A stretch of DNA of 64,000 nt from an uncultured Bacilli bacterium (GCA_934098505.1 CAKOOR010000007.1:1-64000); one strand, 5' to 3'. Shown: positions 1-10,069, counted from the stretch's first letter. Program-made: numbers and translations. The notes: generated from the letters alone by a model not told the origin.

Positions 1-327
1 TAGTTTGTGTTAAATATAGTGTATTTAAACAATACGCATAGAAAAAAGTTACTATTCATATCCAATACCCAACACATATTGAAACTTTAGGAGTTTTAGA
101 AAAAAAGACTACAATAGAGTAATCTTATAATTCTTTACAACAGTATTAAAAATACATAGTACTATCTTTAGTAGCATTTGTTATATCATCTTTAAAATTA
201 TTTAATTGTTTTTATCTGTTTACTTAATAGTTTTCCATCGAATTTAAGACTAAAGAAAGATAAGATATATAAATATAATACATTATCTTTATGATATAAT
301 TATCTTGCAAAGAAAGAAGATGTACTT
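1..327. other. AT-rich intergenic lead-in with promoter
   Basis: No convincing reading frame is seen on either strand. Near the right end an extended -10 element (TGATATAAT, TATAAT at 295-300) precedes the gene at 328. A good -35 hexamer is not visible, as is common for extended -10 promoters. The rest is unexplained AT-rich sequence. Confidence 0.5.
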
Positions 328-840
328 ATGGAAAAAGATGAATATTCAATAGTTTATAGTAGTAGAACGGGAAATACAAAAAAACTAGCTGCCACTATTT
401 ATAACGTTTTACCACCAGATAATTGTCTTTATTATGGGACGGTAGATAATGTTAAAGATAAATTAAGTAAGATGATTTATATTGGTTTTTGGACTGAAAA
501 GGGAAATGCTGACTCTTTAACGATAGAATTCTTAAAGAAATTAAAAAATAAGAAAATATTTTTATTTGGAACTGCTGGATATGGGGGAAGTGAAGACTAC
601 TTTAGAAATATTATTAATAATGTTAAGAAGAATATTGATAGTAGTAATACTTTAATAGGAGCCTTTATGTGTCAAGGAAAAATGCCTTTAGCGGTTAAAG
701 AAAGATATGAGAATATGGCTAAACAAAATAATTCTTCTATAGATATTGATAAACTTATAAAAAATTTTGATGCAGCTTTATCTCATCCTGATACAACTGA
801 TTTAGAAAGATTAAAAGCTACTTTAAAAAATTTAGAATAA
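328..840 (+). CDS. Flavodoxin-like protein, BilS-type
   Basis: A 170-residue cytosolic flavodoxin-fold protein expected to bind FMN and carry electrons. The phosphate-binding loop is visible near the N-terminus (YSSRTGNTKKLA, residues 10-21), followed by IGFWTEKG and LFGTAGYGGSEDYF, which would contact the flavin. The GFWTxKG, GTAGxGGSE and CQGKMP set matches, from memory, the small flavodoxin family named BilS, known from gut bacterial bilirubin-reductase loci; no bilR-like reductase is visible here. Its neighbour at 973 is a membrane ferredoxin, so the two may form a short electron-transfer unit. Flavodoxin fold is secure; the BilS assignment is less so, and any redox partner is inferred. 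Confidence 0.75.
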   Translation: MEKDEYSIVYSSRTGNTKKLAATIYNVLPPDNCLYYGTVDNVKDKLSKMIYIGFWTEKGNADSLTIEFLKKLKNKKIFLFGTAGYGGSEDYFRNIINNVKKNIDSSNTLIGAFMCQGKMPLAVKERYENMAKQNNSSIDIDKLIKNFDAALSHPDTTDLERLKATLKNLE

Positions 841-972
841 AAATTTTAATTAGCAAAGAATAAAATTGTGAAAAAAGATATTATGGCAATCTTTATTTAT
901 GAACTAATTAAGCCACTATTAGTTAGTTGGTTTAAAGATTAGAATATAGAGATCAAGTGTGAGGGATAAGTT

Positions 973-1812
973 ATGCTTAAATGGATTAAAGAAAATAAAA
1001 TTATGATGATGACTATGGTAATATTTGAAGCTGCTGCCATATTGTTATTTATTTCTACGAAAAATTTATTTTATCTATTAAATTTTAATTATATAGGAAT
1101 ATGTATATCAACGGGAATGTATTTAATGTCACATAAAGTTAAATATGCCAGAAACTTTGTTCAATTGGCAGTTGGTCTATATATGCTTATATATTTAGGA
1201 ATTATTTGTCGTGAAAATATGCAAATTGAAGGACTATGGTATTATTTATTTTTAGGAGTATTTGAAGCTGCTACTATTCATTATTTTGTTGCTAAACTTG
1301 CCGGTCCATTGTTTTTTGGAAGAGGCTGGTGTGGTTATGCTTGCTGGACGGGAATGATACTAGACTTATTACCCTTTAAGATTCCTAAGAGTAATAGAAA
1401 AAAATTAGGATGGATTAGATATATGGTATTCTTGCTATCATTAACATTTGTATCGATATTATTTATTTTTAAGGTGGATAATTTAGAGAATATAATGTTT
1501 TGGTCGTTTATAATAGGAAATATAATTTATTATGTCTTGGGTATATTATTAGCCTATATACTTAAAGATAATAGGGCTTTTTGCAAATATATATGTCCAG
1601 TAACAGTGTTTTTAAAGCCCGCTAGTTATTTCTCTTATTTAAGGGTTAAGTGTAATCATAATAAATGCATTAATTGTCATAAATGTCTAAGGACATGTCC
1701 AATGAATGTTGATATGCTAAACGATTCTCGTAAAAGAAAAAATGGTACTGAATGTATACTTTGCTGTAATTGTATTAAAGCGTGTCCAAAAAAAGCTTTA
1801 GATTTAAAATGA
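973..1812 (+). CDS. 4Fe-4S membrane protein (NapH/NosR-like)
   Basis: A 279-residue integral membrane electron-transfer protein. The first ~200 residues hold about five or six hydrophobic segments, with the GRGWCGYACWTGM motif typical of NapH/NosR/RnfB-like quinol-side ferredoxins and a second cysteine motif (CKYICPVTVF). The C-terminal ~50 residues form a bacterial-type double ferredoxin with two CxxCxxCxxxCP motifs (CINCHKCLRTCP and CILCCNCIKACP) for two 4Fe-4S clusters. It lies 130 bp after the flavodoxin on the same strand, so co-function in moving electrons to or from FMN is plausible. The electron donor and final acceptor cannot be told from the sequence. Confidence 0.8.
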   Translation: MLKWIKENKIMMMTMVIFEAAAILLFISTKNLFYLLNFNYIGICISTGMYLMSHKVKYARNFVQLAVGLYMLIYLGIICRENMQIEGLWYYLFLGVFEAATIHYFVAKLAGPLFFGRGWCGYACWTGMILDLLPFKIPKSNRKKLGWIRYMVFLLSLTFVSILFIFKVDNLENIMFWSFIIGNIIYYVLGILLAYILKDNRAFCKYICPVTVFLKPASYFSYLRVKCNHNKCINCHKCLRTCPMNVDMLNDSRKRKNGTECILCCNCIKACPKKALDLK

Positions 1813-2170
1813 TTGAAAAGCCAAAAAATAATACCTGCAGAAAAGTAAATAAGAGATGATGAGATTGCAACACCACTGGTAATACAACTGTTATAAACAA
1901 ACAATTTACTGATTTTAAGTGAGCTAAAAGCAAAGAAGAAAAGCATTTTTATTTAAAATTCTCTATTAAATATAAGAAAAAACAGGACTATAAAAAAAGA
2001 TCCAAAAGTAGAATATTTAATTAACTCTAATGATCTATTTATAATTGCAACTATTAACTAAATTAATAAAGGGCACTCCCCTTACACATATAGTACCTTG
2101 ATAGTCTGAATTAAATATAGTGAATTCTAAAGATTATTTTGCTATACTTATTTTAGGATAAGGTGACATT
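1813..2170. other. 358-bp intergenic region, no gene seen
   Basis: AT-rich DNA between the ferredoxin and the coiled-coil gene. The opposite-strand reading frame that covers its start overlaps the ferredoxin cysteine motifs and has no plausible ribosome site, so I do not call it. A short GGG/CCC hairpin near 2070 and a TATAC-type -10 near 2142 may contribute to a promoter for the gene at 2171. Nothing else is recognisable. Confidence 0.4.
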
Positions 2171-4708
2171 ATGAATGATATAGTAGTACAAAAAAATGAT
2201 AAAGGTTATTATGAATTTACTTTATCTAAGGAAATGATAGGAAAAATTCAAAAGATTGAAACAGCCTTAGATTGTGGTAAATATTTAAAACCTTTAGAAG
2301 AAAAAATGGATAGTTCATTTACTAATCATGTGGGTGCAATAGCTAGTAAATTAGAAATATATTTAAGAAGATATGATTTATTAGAGAAAGATGAAGATGC
2401 ATATGGAAAATATTTTAAAAAATATGATTTAGCAACGGCTAAAGAAGAAGGCTATGACGAAGAATACTTACAAAGATTAGAAAATATTGGCAAAAAATAT
2501 GCTGAAATAACAAAAATACAAGGTTTTCTAAGATATCGAACTGCTCATACCATAGATAAAATAATCGATTTAACTATTGCTTGCTATGAAACAATTCGGG
2601 ATATGACCCTTTTTAGGGATTATGGACAAGAAAAAGAAACGATTTTTCAAAATATTAGTGAATTAAGCGATAGTGTTATTAGTGCTACTGATAAAGAAAA
2701 GATTAAGAACGAATATGAGGCAGCTTATCAAAAGAAAGATTTGAAAAAATTAGCCCAAATACTAGAATTTGTTAATCAAAAAGTACTTTTAGAATGGCAA
2801 CAAGTGGGAAATAATATTCAAGAAATGACATCGGATAATTTTTGCTTTTTAGGTCATAGTACAAATACTACTAACCGTTTTGATGAATTTTATCATCCTT
2901 TAATTTCTACTTCCTTATATAATCAAGATGTTAATGATACTTTTAAAAGACGTTTTGGCTTTATTATGAAACCAGAAAATATAGTGGCTGCTGATGCTAA
3001 AGATTTATGGGTTAATAATAGTGAAAATGATAAAGAAAAAATGTTTTCTTCTTTAAGATTAGCAGAAATTGCAACTCCTTCTAAGTTGTTAAGAGAAAAT
3101 AAAAAATTATTAGCAGAAAATACTTCTGCAAGTAATGCTCAAAAAGTTTATAGTGAGGTAGTTTTAGATATTTCCAAAGAATTTAAACCACAAGGCGTTT
3201 TTTGCTTTACTAATGGAGCTTTAGATTGCGATTTAGATTATGTAGCTGCAAAGGAATTAGCTAAAAATAATAACTTGCCTTTATATACTTTTGATGTTTT
3301 AGAAAGAAAAAAAGGCGTAGCTTTAGAATGTATGCAGATAGAATTAATAAGATCTGTAGAAGCTAAATTATATAATCGGACTCTTGGAACATTTATCTTT
3401 GATGAAAAATTATTGAAGCAATATCAGTATTTTTTACAAAAATTTACTAAGTTAAAGAAAACAGGTAATTATAGAGAAGAACAAATTATGGCTCTTTATA
3501 AACGAAATAGTGATTTATTAACTTTAAATATTAGCGGAGATGAATTATTTTCGGGAGAGTTTAGTGATGAAGAAAAAAAGGTCATTTTACAATATAATTT
3601 TAGATATAATCTTTTTGATATGGTAGAAGAACAATTTTATTATGGTTATATTCTTAAGAATATGGTAACAGAGCTTGCACCATATTATCAAAAATTAGAT
3701 CAATATTATCCTGGCCTTTCGAAGTTTATATTTGTTTTATCAAAATTAGATCTAACTAGTGATGAGGTATTAAATAAATTAAATGCAGCAAAATCGTCTG
3801 ATTTAAACAGGTTAGCTGATTTATTTATTCCTGATGTTAAGCAGAATTTAATAAATAATAAAACCAAAGAACAAAGTACCTTAGAAAAATTGGAAAATGA
3901 ATATCATAGTTTAAAAAAAGAAGTTAAAAATAGAGAACAAAATAAACAAGAATATGAGTATTATTATCAGTTAGCTAGTGAAGGCTTGTTCTTTAAGTAT
4001 TATCAAGAAGAATATGAAGAAATAAAAAAAGAGTTAATTACTATTAGTCAAGAATTAAAAGTAAACACGAAGAAAAAAGAAGAATTAAAAGCAAGAAAAA
4101 TACAGCTAGAAAATCAAATAAAACAGTTACAAGCAGAATTAGATAAGATTGAAACGGTAGCTGGTAATAATTTAAAACAAAAGTTAGAACAACAACAAGA
4201 ATTAAAGAAACACCCTTATCGTAATTATTTTAAGTTGAAAAAAATAAGAAAAGAAATTGAATATTTGAAAATTAAGAAAATTTCTGAAGAATTACTAAAA
4301 AGAAATGATTTTAATCGCCAAATCGATGCCCTACGTTCCAAAATGGAAGAAATTGAAAATATTATTAATGATTTTAACTCTAAAGAAATTTATTTAAGTA
4401 GTAAAAAAGCTCAAGTAGAAAGAGAGCTTAAGAGTCAAGAGGATTTATTACAAGAAAAATTTGGCTGTATCGATATAGAAGAAATAAATCAAAAATTAGC
4501 TAAAGCTAAGAAAGTAATTGCTAAGTACGATAGTCTTAATGATTATTATTTAGGAAAACTTAATAGTAAACTACAAGAATTAGCCATAAAAATCACTAAA
4601 TTAAAACAACAAGTTCAAAATGATGATAAAGTATACAGTGAACTTTCTAATTATTTAGATAATGATAAAATCGATGATGTTAAACAAAGCACAACAGTAA
4701 AAAAATGA
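2171..4708 (+). CDS. Large coiled-coil protein of unknown function
   Basis: An 845-residue soluble protein with no signal peptide or membrane segment. I do not recognise the family. Residues ~1-230 are mostly helical and charged. Residues ~240-400 look globular, with patches such as FCFLGHSTNTTN and GVFCFTNGALDCD suggesting an alpha/beta fold. From ~560 to the end the sequence is a long Glu/Lys/Gln-rich coiled coil resembling SMC-like arms. No Walker A motif is visible, so it is not an SMC ATPase. It ends at a strong terminator at 4716 and appears to be a single-gene unit. A scaffold or filament role is possible but unsupported. Confidence 0.6.
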   Translation: MNDIVVQKNDKGYYEFTLSKEMIGKIQKIETALDCGKYLKPLEEKMDSSFTNHVGAIASKLEIYLRRYDLLEKDEDAYGKYFKKYDLATAKEEGYDEEYLQRLENIGKKYAEITKIQGFLRYRTAHTIDKIIDLTIACYETIRDMTLFRDYGQEKETIFQNISELSDSVISATDKEKIKNEYEAAYQKKDLKKLAQILEFVNQKVLLEWQQVGNNIQEMTSDNFCFLGHSTNTTNRFDEFYHPLISTSLYNQDVNDTFKRRFGFIMKPENIVAADAKDLWVNNSENDKEKMFSSLRLAEIATPSKLLRENKKLLAENTSASNAQKVYSEVVLDISKEFKPQGVFCFTNGALDCDLDYVAAKELAKNNNLPLYTFDVLERKKGVALECMQIELIRSVEAKLYNRTLGTFIFDEKLLKQYQYFLQKFTKLKKTGNYREEQIMALYKRNSDLLTLNISGDELFSGEFSDEEKKVILQYNFRYNLFDMVEEQFYYGYILKNMVTELAPYYQKLDQYYPGLSKFIFVLSKLDLTSDEVLNKLNAAKSSDLNRLADLFIPDVKQNLINNKTKEQSTLEKLENEYHSLKKEVKNREQNKQEYEYYYQLASEGLFFKYYQEEYEEIKKELITISQELKVNTKKKEELKARKIQLENQIKQLQAELDKIETVAGNNLKQKLEQQQELKKHPYRNYFKLKKIRKEIEYLKIKKISEELLKRNDFNRQIDALRSKMEEIENIINDFNSKEIYLSSKKAQVERELKSQEDLLQEKFGCIDIEEINQKLAKAKKVIAKYDSLNDYYLGKLNSKLQELAIKITKLKQQVQNDDKVYSELSNYLDNDKIDDVKQSTTVKK

Positions 4709-4715
4709 GCCTAAG

Positions 4716-4755
4716 AAAAGAGGAAGTAATTTTAATATTTAGCTCCTCTTTTGCT
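4716..4755 (+). terminator. Rho-independent terminator
   Basis: A perfect inverted repeat AAAAGAGGA (4716-4724) and TCCTCTTTT (4744-4752) follows the coiled-coil gene stop, and the right arm doubles as the T tract. Confidence 0.8.
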
Positions 4756-4873
4756 TATGGATGTAAAAAACTTAAAAATAAGCCTATAAGAAGAAAAAGT
4801 TTGTTTTATGTGTTATAATTAGTTTGCTTGAAAAGGGAAAAAGAAATAATTTAATAATAGTTGTGAGGTATGT

Positions 4874-6664
4874 ATGGAAGAAGTAAAAAAAGAAGAAAAT
4901 AAAACTCCTAATCGTAGTGTTTGGAAAAATTTTAAATCAACTTATAAGTATGCCAAGAGTGGGCGCAAATACTTGTGGTTATTTTTAGTAACTAATATTG
5001 TAATGACCATTATTTCAGTGGTAGCACCCATCCTTGGTGCTCAAAGAATACTTGCTTTAACAAGTAACAATTATCAAAAATTATTAGTAATCGTCCTCCT
5101 TGTTTTTGCTCTTGAAATGTTTAGAAATTTTAGTCGTTTAGCTTACAATTATTTTTATAATAAATTTTATTATGATGTTAGAAGAAACTTGCAAATAGAA
5201 TTAGTAAGAGAAACTTTAAGGATTACTCAGAAAGACTTAAATAATAATTCTAGTGGGGTTTTTATTGAAAGAATTAATAGCGATACCGATAATTTAACCG
5301 ATATTTTCACTTCATTAATTGACTATATTGGTAGTATTATTGGTAATTTAGGTGTTCTTACTGCAGTTTTCTTTATTAATTGGTGCTTGGGCTTAGTCTA
5401 TGTAGCTTTGATGGTTATTATCATTATTTATAATAAATTTGCTAGCGGTATTAATTATAAAAATCGTAAAGAATGGAAAAAAAGTAGAGAAAGAACCGGC
5501 GGTTTTATTTCAGAAATAGTAAGAGGCTCTAAGGATGTTAAAATATTAAATGCCGAAGAATCATTTTTAGCGAAAGCTAATGAATATATGAGTGAAACCA
5601 ATAAAGTTTCTTACAAATATCAAAGAACAAGAGCTATATTACGTTTATTTGGCGGTTCTATAAGAGATACTGGCGACTTATTAGTTGGAATATTTATGTT
5701 TATGTTTTTAAGTATTGGTAGTTTAAGTGTAGAAAGTGCCATTATTATCTATAACTATAATGATAGAATTTTATGGACAGCTGATTGGATTGAACAAATA
5801 TTCGAAATAATCAAACAGTTTAATTTAGCGGCTAATCGTATCTTTGGTATTTTAGAAGAAAATGAATTTACAAAGGAAAAATTTGGTACTAAGAAACTAA
5901 AGAAATTTGAAGGAAATATTGAATTTAAAGATGTTTCTTTTGCTTATGAAAAAAATTTACCAGTCTTAAAAGATATGAATTTCAAGATAAATGCTAATGA
6001 AACAATTGGTTTTGTGGGTCCATCTGGCTCTGGTAAGACAACCATCTTTAACTTAATTAGTTCTTTAGAGCGTGTAGATAAAGGTTCGATTACTTTTGAT
6101 GGTGTAGATATTAATACTTTAGATAAATCAAGCATTCGTGGCAACTTATCCGTAATTAGTCAAAATGCTTATATCTTTAATATGAGTATTATGGATAATT
6201 TAAAAGTAATTAAGAAAAATGCAACGAAAAAAGAAGTAAAAGAAGCTTGTCGTCTAGCTTGTTTAGATGATTTTATTGAGTCTTTACCTAATAAATATGA
6301 TACTATCGTAGGTGAAGGGGGAGTAACTTTATCGGGTGGTCAAAAACAACGTTTAGCCATTGCCAGAGCCCTACTTTTAAAAACGGAAATATTACTTTTT
6401 GATGAGGCTACTAGTGCCCTAGATAATGAAACCCAAACTAAAATACAAGAAGCTGTTAGTAACTTAAAAGGCGAATATACAATTCTTATTATTGCTCACC
6501 GTTTGTCAACGGTTATTGATGCCGATAAGATCTTTGTTATAAATGATGGTAAAGTAGAAGCTACGGGTAGTCATAAAATACTTTTAAAAACTAGTAAGAC
6601 TTATCAGAAACTTTATGAAAAAGAAACTAAAGAAAATGAAAAAAGCCCGTCTTTAGTATCGTAA
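4874..6664 (+). CDS. ABC exporter, fused membrane and ATPase domains
   Basis: A 596-residue half-transporter of the MsbA/LmrA type that would act as a homodimer or heterodimer in the cytoplasmic membrane. Residues ~30-320 form the exporter membrane domain with about six hydrophobic helices. The C-terminal ~240 residues form the nucleotide-binding domain, with Walker A GPSGSGKTT, the signature LSGGQKQR, Walker B ILLFDEATSALD and the H-loop IIAHRLS. All ATPase motifs are intact. No partner half-transporter adjoins it; the next gene is a HAD-like protein 23 bp downstream, so they may be co-transcribed. Substrate is unknown; lipid, peptide or drug export are all possible. TATAAT at 4814-4819 is a likely -10. 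Confidence 0.9.
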   Translation: MEEVKKEENKTPNRSVWKNFKSTYKYAKSGRKYLWLFLVTNIVMTIISVVAPILGAQRILALTSNNYQKLLVIVLLVFALEMFRNFSRLAYNYFYNKFYYDVRRNLQIELVRETLRITQKDLNNNSSGVFIERINSDTDNLTDIFTSLIDYIGSIIGNLGVLTAVFFINWCLGLVYVALMVIIIIYNKFASGINYKNRKEWKKSRERTGGFISEIVRGSKDVKILNAEESFLAKANEYMSETNKVSYKYQRTRAILRLFGGSIRDTGDLLVGIFMFMFLSIGSLSVESAIIIYNYNDRILWTADWIEQIFEIIKQFNLAANRIFGILEENEFTKEKFGTKKLKKFEGNIEFKDVSFAYEKNLPVLKDMNFKINANETIGFVGPSGSGKTTIFNLISSLERVDKGSITFDGVDINTLDKSSIRGNLSVISQNAYIFNMSIMDNLKVIKKNATKKEVKEACRLACLDDFIESLPNKYDTIVGEGGVTLSGGQKQRLAIARALLLKTEILLFDEATSALDNETQTKIQEAVSNLKGEYTILIIAHRLSTVIDADKIFVINDGKVEATGSHKILLKTSKTYQKLYEKETKENEKSPSLVS

Positions 6665-6687
6665 TTTAACAAGAAAGAGGAACCAAC

Positions 6688-7224
6688 ATGAAAATAATCT
6701 TTTTAGACTTAGATGGTGTTTTAAATAACTGGTATCATCCTGACTTAATTGATGAAAAGAATGCCTTAGTATTAAAGAAAATTTTAGAACTAAGTAAAGC
6801 TAAAGTAGTTATAACAAGCTCTAATAAATATAGTTTTCAAAGAAAAGGCCAAAAAACAATAGAGGAGAGCTTCTTAGCACATTATCTTAAAATTTTACAG
6901 GAAATGGGGATAACACCATTCGACTTGACGCCTTATTGTGAAGAAGATAAAGGCATAGAAATTAAGGCTTACTTAAAATCAAATCCCGAAATAGTGGATT
7001 TTGTTGTAATCGATGATGAACCAGTTTCCTTGGATTTACTTAAATATCAGGTTCTTCCCGATTTGTATAAAGGTTTAAGTCCAGAACATATAAAACCGGT
7101 TTTAGATATTTTAGACGGTAAATTAGGATTTTACCCACCAAATTATGATTTGACTGAAAACAGTGAGCAAAGACTTATAAGAATAAATAGATATTATAAT
7201 CAAGAAAATAGGAAATGGAGATGA
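6688..7224 (+). CDS. HAD-like hydrolase domain protein
   Basis: A 178-residue cytosolic protein beginning with the HAD-superfamily motif I (IIFLDLDGVLN, residues 3-13), where the two Asp residues would be nucleophile and acid/base. Motif II is probably the TSS in VVITSSNKYS, and FVVIDDEP near residue 110 matches the acidic Mg-binding motif. It resembles small HAD domains found in nucleic-acid repair or phosphatase contexts, but the substrate is unknown. It is preceded by a strong AAGAGG ribosome site. Its stop overlaps candidate starts of the downstream peptidase, suggesting translational coupling. Confidence 0.7.
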   Translation: MKIIFLDLDGVLNNWYHPDLIDEKNALVLKKILELSKAKVVITSSNKYSFQRKGQKTIEESFLAHYLKILQEMGITPFDLTPYCEEDKGIEIKAYLKSNPEIVDFVVIDDEPVSLDLLKYQVLPDLYKGLSPEHIKPVLDILDGKLGFYPPNYDLTENSEQRLIRINRYYNQENRKWR

Positions 7225-7229
7225 TTAAT

Positions 7230-8972
7230 ATGCAATATAAAACCAATATCGATTTCTCTGCTTTTTTTGTAAGCAATGATGATTTTAATAGTCATTTAAT
7301 ACAACTAAGTAAGGAAAATCTACCAGCTAGTGAATTTAAAAGTAAGTCTTTAAAAGCACAATTAGACTGGTATTATGCTAAATACCTAGAATGGGAAAAA
7401 CTATATAGTTATAATGAAGTTAAATCAGATTTAAATTTAAGCAACCAAGTTTATAATCAAAATAGAGAAATTATCAATAGAATAAAATCATATTTAGATA
7501 GCTTAAAAAACATAATTAATGAAGAAATTATGAGTATTGATATGTCTTTGGATGAATATTTTGCCAAAAACAAAGAATTAAAAAACTATTATATGGTTTT
7601 TTATAATATTATGCGTAAAAAAGGCCATTTAGATAAAAGGGGTTTATCTGCTAAAGTACTACCGTATGTAAGTAGGATAAATAGCTTATATAATACCTTA
7701 ATGAATGTTGAATTTCCCGCCGAAGAAATTGTATTCAATGGAGAAAAAATCAAATTAACTACTAAAAATTATACTAGTTTAATGTTAAAAGTCACTCCTG
7801 AAGAGCGAAAAAACCTAGCGGCAACTTACTTTCAAAGTCTATCTAAAATAAATAAAACTATTTCTAGTCTCCTTAACATGCGTTATCAAATATTTCAGGA
7901 TTTAGCTACTGAAGCTGGTTACTCTAGTATCTTAGAACACGTTTTAGGCGAAGATGATTTGAGTACCAAAATTACTGATAATCTATTAAAGAATGCTAAT
8001 AATAGTCTAGAAAGTTTAAAAAAGTATTATGTACTTAAAAGGCAAGAACTAGGTCTTAATGAAATGCATTTTTATGATAGAAGAGAAGGCAAGGATGAAA
8101 GTAAAATCGATTTTGACACCGCCGTTAATAATGTCATCAAAGCCTTAAGCCCCTTAGGGTCTGAATATTTAAAACGTCTGGAAGAAATATTGAATTGCGG
8201 TTTAATTGACGTTTACCCAAGTGAAAATAAATATCCTGGTGGTTATCATCTTCGTAATTATACTCAATCTTTAATTGTAATGAATAGTCATGATACAATG
8301 CGAGATAGTTATACTATTGCTCACGAGTTAGGTCATGCCATTAACAGTAGTTTCATCAAAGAAACACATCAATTTAGTGATTTTCATTTCTCTAATTTCT
8401 TATCAGAAGTTACTTCTTTAACTAATGAGATTTTAATGGCTGATTATTACTTTGAACAAGCGAGTACCGATGAAGAAAAAGTTATTATTTTAGAACAAAA
8501 AATTGGTAAATTTATTGCTAATGTCTATACTTCTATAATGTGGTTTGAATTTGAAGATGGTATTTGCAAAGCTATCCAAAATGGCCGCCCAATGACCCCG
8601 GATGAAATGATTACACTTTATCAGAAGCTCTATCTAAAGTATAATCCAGAAATTGCTTTTGATGATTACTTGAAATACGGCTATGTTACAAGACTGCATT
8701 ATTTCATGGGCAATTATTGTTATTATAATTTTCAATATGCAACGGGTATGCTAATGGCTACTAAATTAGCCAATGATATTAAGAATAATGTTTCTGATAG
8801 TAGAGAAAAATACTTACAATTTCTACATGTCGGTGGTTCTATGCCGACTTTAGAAGCCTTAAAAGTTGCTGGCCTTGATTTAACTAACGAAGAAATAATT
8901 GCTGGTGGTTTTAAGTATTTTGCCAAAGACGTTGCTTCTTATGAAAAATTAGTTTTAAAACGTCAAAAATAA
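7230..8972 (+). CDS. M3-family oligoendopeptidase (PepF-like)
   Basis: A zinc metallopeptidase of ~580 residues that would hydrolyse oligopeptides in the cytosol. The catalytic motif HELGHAIN lies near residue 370, with a conserved downstream helix (FLSEVTSLTNEIL) supplying the third zinc ligand Glu. Length and the C-terminal HYFMGNYCYYNFQYATG region fit the M3 oligoendopeptidase family. Starts at 7215, 7221 and 7230 are all in frame. I choose 7230 because GGAG at 7217-7220 lies 9 bases upstream; 7221 would overlap the previous stop as ATGA and is the main alternative. Probably co-transcribed with the HAD-like gene. Peptide turnover or signal-peptide disposal is the expected role. Confidence 0.88.
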   Translation: MQYKTNIDFSAFFVSNDDFNSHLIQLSKENLPASEFKSKSLKAQLDWYYAKYLEWEKLYSYNEVKSDLNLSNQVYNQNREIINRIKSYLDSLKNIINEEIMSIDMSLDEYFAKNKELKNYYMVFYNIMRKKGHLDKRGLSAKVLPYVSRINSLYNTLMNVEFPAEEIVFNGEKIKLTTKNYTSLMLKVTPEERKNLAATYFQSLSKINKTISSLLNMRYQIFQDLATEAGYSSILEHVLGEDDLSTKITDNLLKNANNSLESLKKYYVLKRQELGLNEMHFYDRREGKDESKIDFDTAVNNVIKALSPLGSEYLKRLEEILNCGLIDVYPSENKYPGGYHLRNYTQSLIVMNSHDTMRDSYTIAHELGHAINSSFIKETHQFSDFHFSNFLSEVTSLTNEILMADYYFEQASTDEEKVIILEQKIGKFIANVYTSIMWFEFEDGICKAIQNGRPMTPDEMITLYQKLYLKYNPEIAFDDYLKYGYVTRLHYFMGNYCYYNFQYATGMLMATKLANDIKNNVSDSREKYLQFLHVGGSMPTLEALKVAGLDLTNEEIIAGGFKYFAKDVASYEKLVLKRQK

Positions 8973-9043
8973 TCAGAAATAATTAAAATAACTATAATAA
9001 TCTTTTGATTTATGATAGTATATAAAAAAGAAACGGAGTATTT

Positions 9044-9682
9044 ATGGAATATATAGTAGTAAAAGACGCAGATAAAATTGTTAACAGAAGTCCTTATGTA
9101 GTTACAAATCCTACCAGCTATATTGGTAAATGGAGTAGTCTATTTAATAATAACAATCCTATCAAAATTGAAATCGGTATGGGTCGTGGAGATTTCATTA
9201 TTGAAATGGCTAAAAAATATCCCCAAGTAAATTTTATTGGTATTGAAATAAACGCTTCCCAAATGGTAAGTGCTATAAGAATATTAGATAAAGCTAAACT
9301 AAATAATTTAAAATTAATAAATATGGATGCTGGCGATTTAGATAAAGTATTTAAAAAAGAGATTGATACAATATATTTAACCTTCCCAGAACCTTGGCCA
9401 AAAGCTCATGATGAAAAAAGAAGACTTACTCATGTTAACTATTTAAAATTATATGATAAAGTATTTAGAAAGAATAAACATATTATTTTAAAAACCGACA
9501 ATAAAGGCTATTTTGCTTACTCTCTAATGAGTTTATCTCAGTATTGGTATACATTTGATCGAGTAAGCCTAGATTTACATCATGAAGAAAAACCAATTGC
9601 TAATGTTTTAACCAATTATGAAAAACAATATCAAAAAGAAGGAAGACCAATTTACTATTTAGACGCTACTTTCGAAAATTAG
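9044..9682 (+). CDS. trmB: tRNA (guanine-N7-)-methyltransferase
   Basis: A 212-residue SAM-dependent enzyme that methylates G46 of tRNA variable loops to m7G. The SAM-binding motif is visible as IEIGMGRGDFI near residue 45. The diagnostic TrmB motif TFPEPWPKAHDEKRRL (near residue 112) and the C-terminal TNYEKQY are present, the latter matching the conserved TxYE signature. Length matches the Firmicutes family. It lies alone between the peptidase and rpsO with its own ribosome site (ACGGAG). Confidence 0.95.
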   Translation: MEYIVVKDADKIVNRSPYVVTNPTSYIGKWSSLFNNNNPIKIEIGMGRGDFIIEMAKKYPQVNFIGIEINASQMVSAIRILDKAKLNNLKLINMDAGDLDKVFKKEIDTIYLTFPEPWPKAHDEKRRLTHVNYLKLYDKVFRKNKHIILKTDNKGYFAYSLMSLSQYWYTFDRVSLDLHHEEKPIANVLTNYEKQYQKEGRPIYYLDATFEN

Positions 9683-9802
9683 GGCTTGCTTTTTAGATGA
9701 AAATAATATAAGATATTTAAGAAAGTTTATTCATGGCTTAAACCACTCATCTTTCGGATTTTTGCTAAGACTAAACGGATTATTAGAAAAGGAGAGATAA
9801 AT
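9683..9802 (+). promoter_or_regulatory. rpsO leader, possible S15 autoregulatory RNA
   Basis: The 120 bases before rpsO contain locally paired, purine-rich sequence ending in a strong AGGAGAG ribosome site. In Bacilli the rpsO leader is often a structured site where S15 represses its own translation. I see candidate helices around the CATCTTTCGGAT stretch but cannot confirm the S15 fold by eye. Confidence 0.3.
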
Positions 9803-10069
9803 ATGGCAGTTTCAAAAGAAACAAAAGCAAAATTAGTTAAAGAATTCGGTAAGGAAAAAGGTTGCGGCGCAACTGAAGCACAAATTGCTATTCTTACATA
9901 CGAAATTAATGATTTAACAGAACATCTAAAGACTCATATTCATGACTATCATTCAAAAAGAGGATTACTTATGAAGGTAGGTAAAAGAAGAAGTTTATTA
10001 GATTATTTAAAGAAAAACGATGTAGTTAGCTACAGAGAAACAATTAAAAAGTTAAATATCAGAAAGTAA
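9803..10069 (+). CDS. rpsO: Small ribosomal subunit protein S15
   Basis: An 88-residue protein, the typical S15 length. It binds the central domain of 16S rRNA and nucleates the 30S platform. Diagnostic helices are visible: FGKEKGCGATEAQIA, the loop HIHDYHSKRGLL and VGKRRSLLDYLKK. The family usually starts at this Met. It is followed at once by a terminator and then pnp, the conserved rpsO-pnp order seen across bacteria. Confidence 0.98.
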   Translation: MAVSKETKAKLVKEFGKEKGCGATEAQIAILTYEINDLTEHLKTHIHDYHSKRGLLMKVGKRRSLLDYLKKNDVVSYRETIKKLNIRK

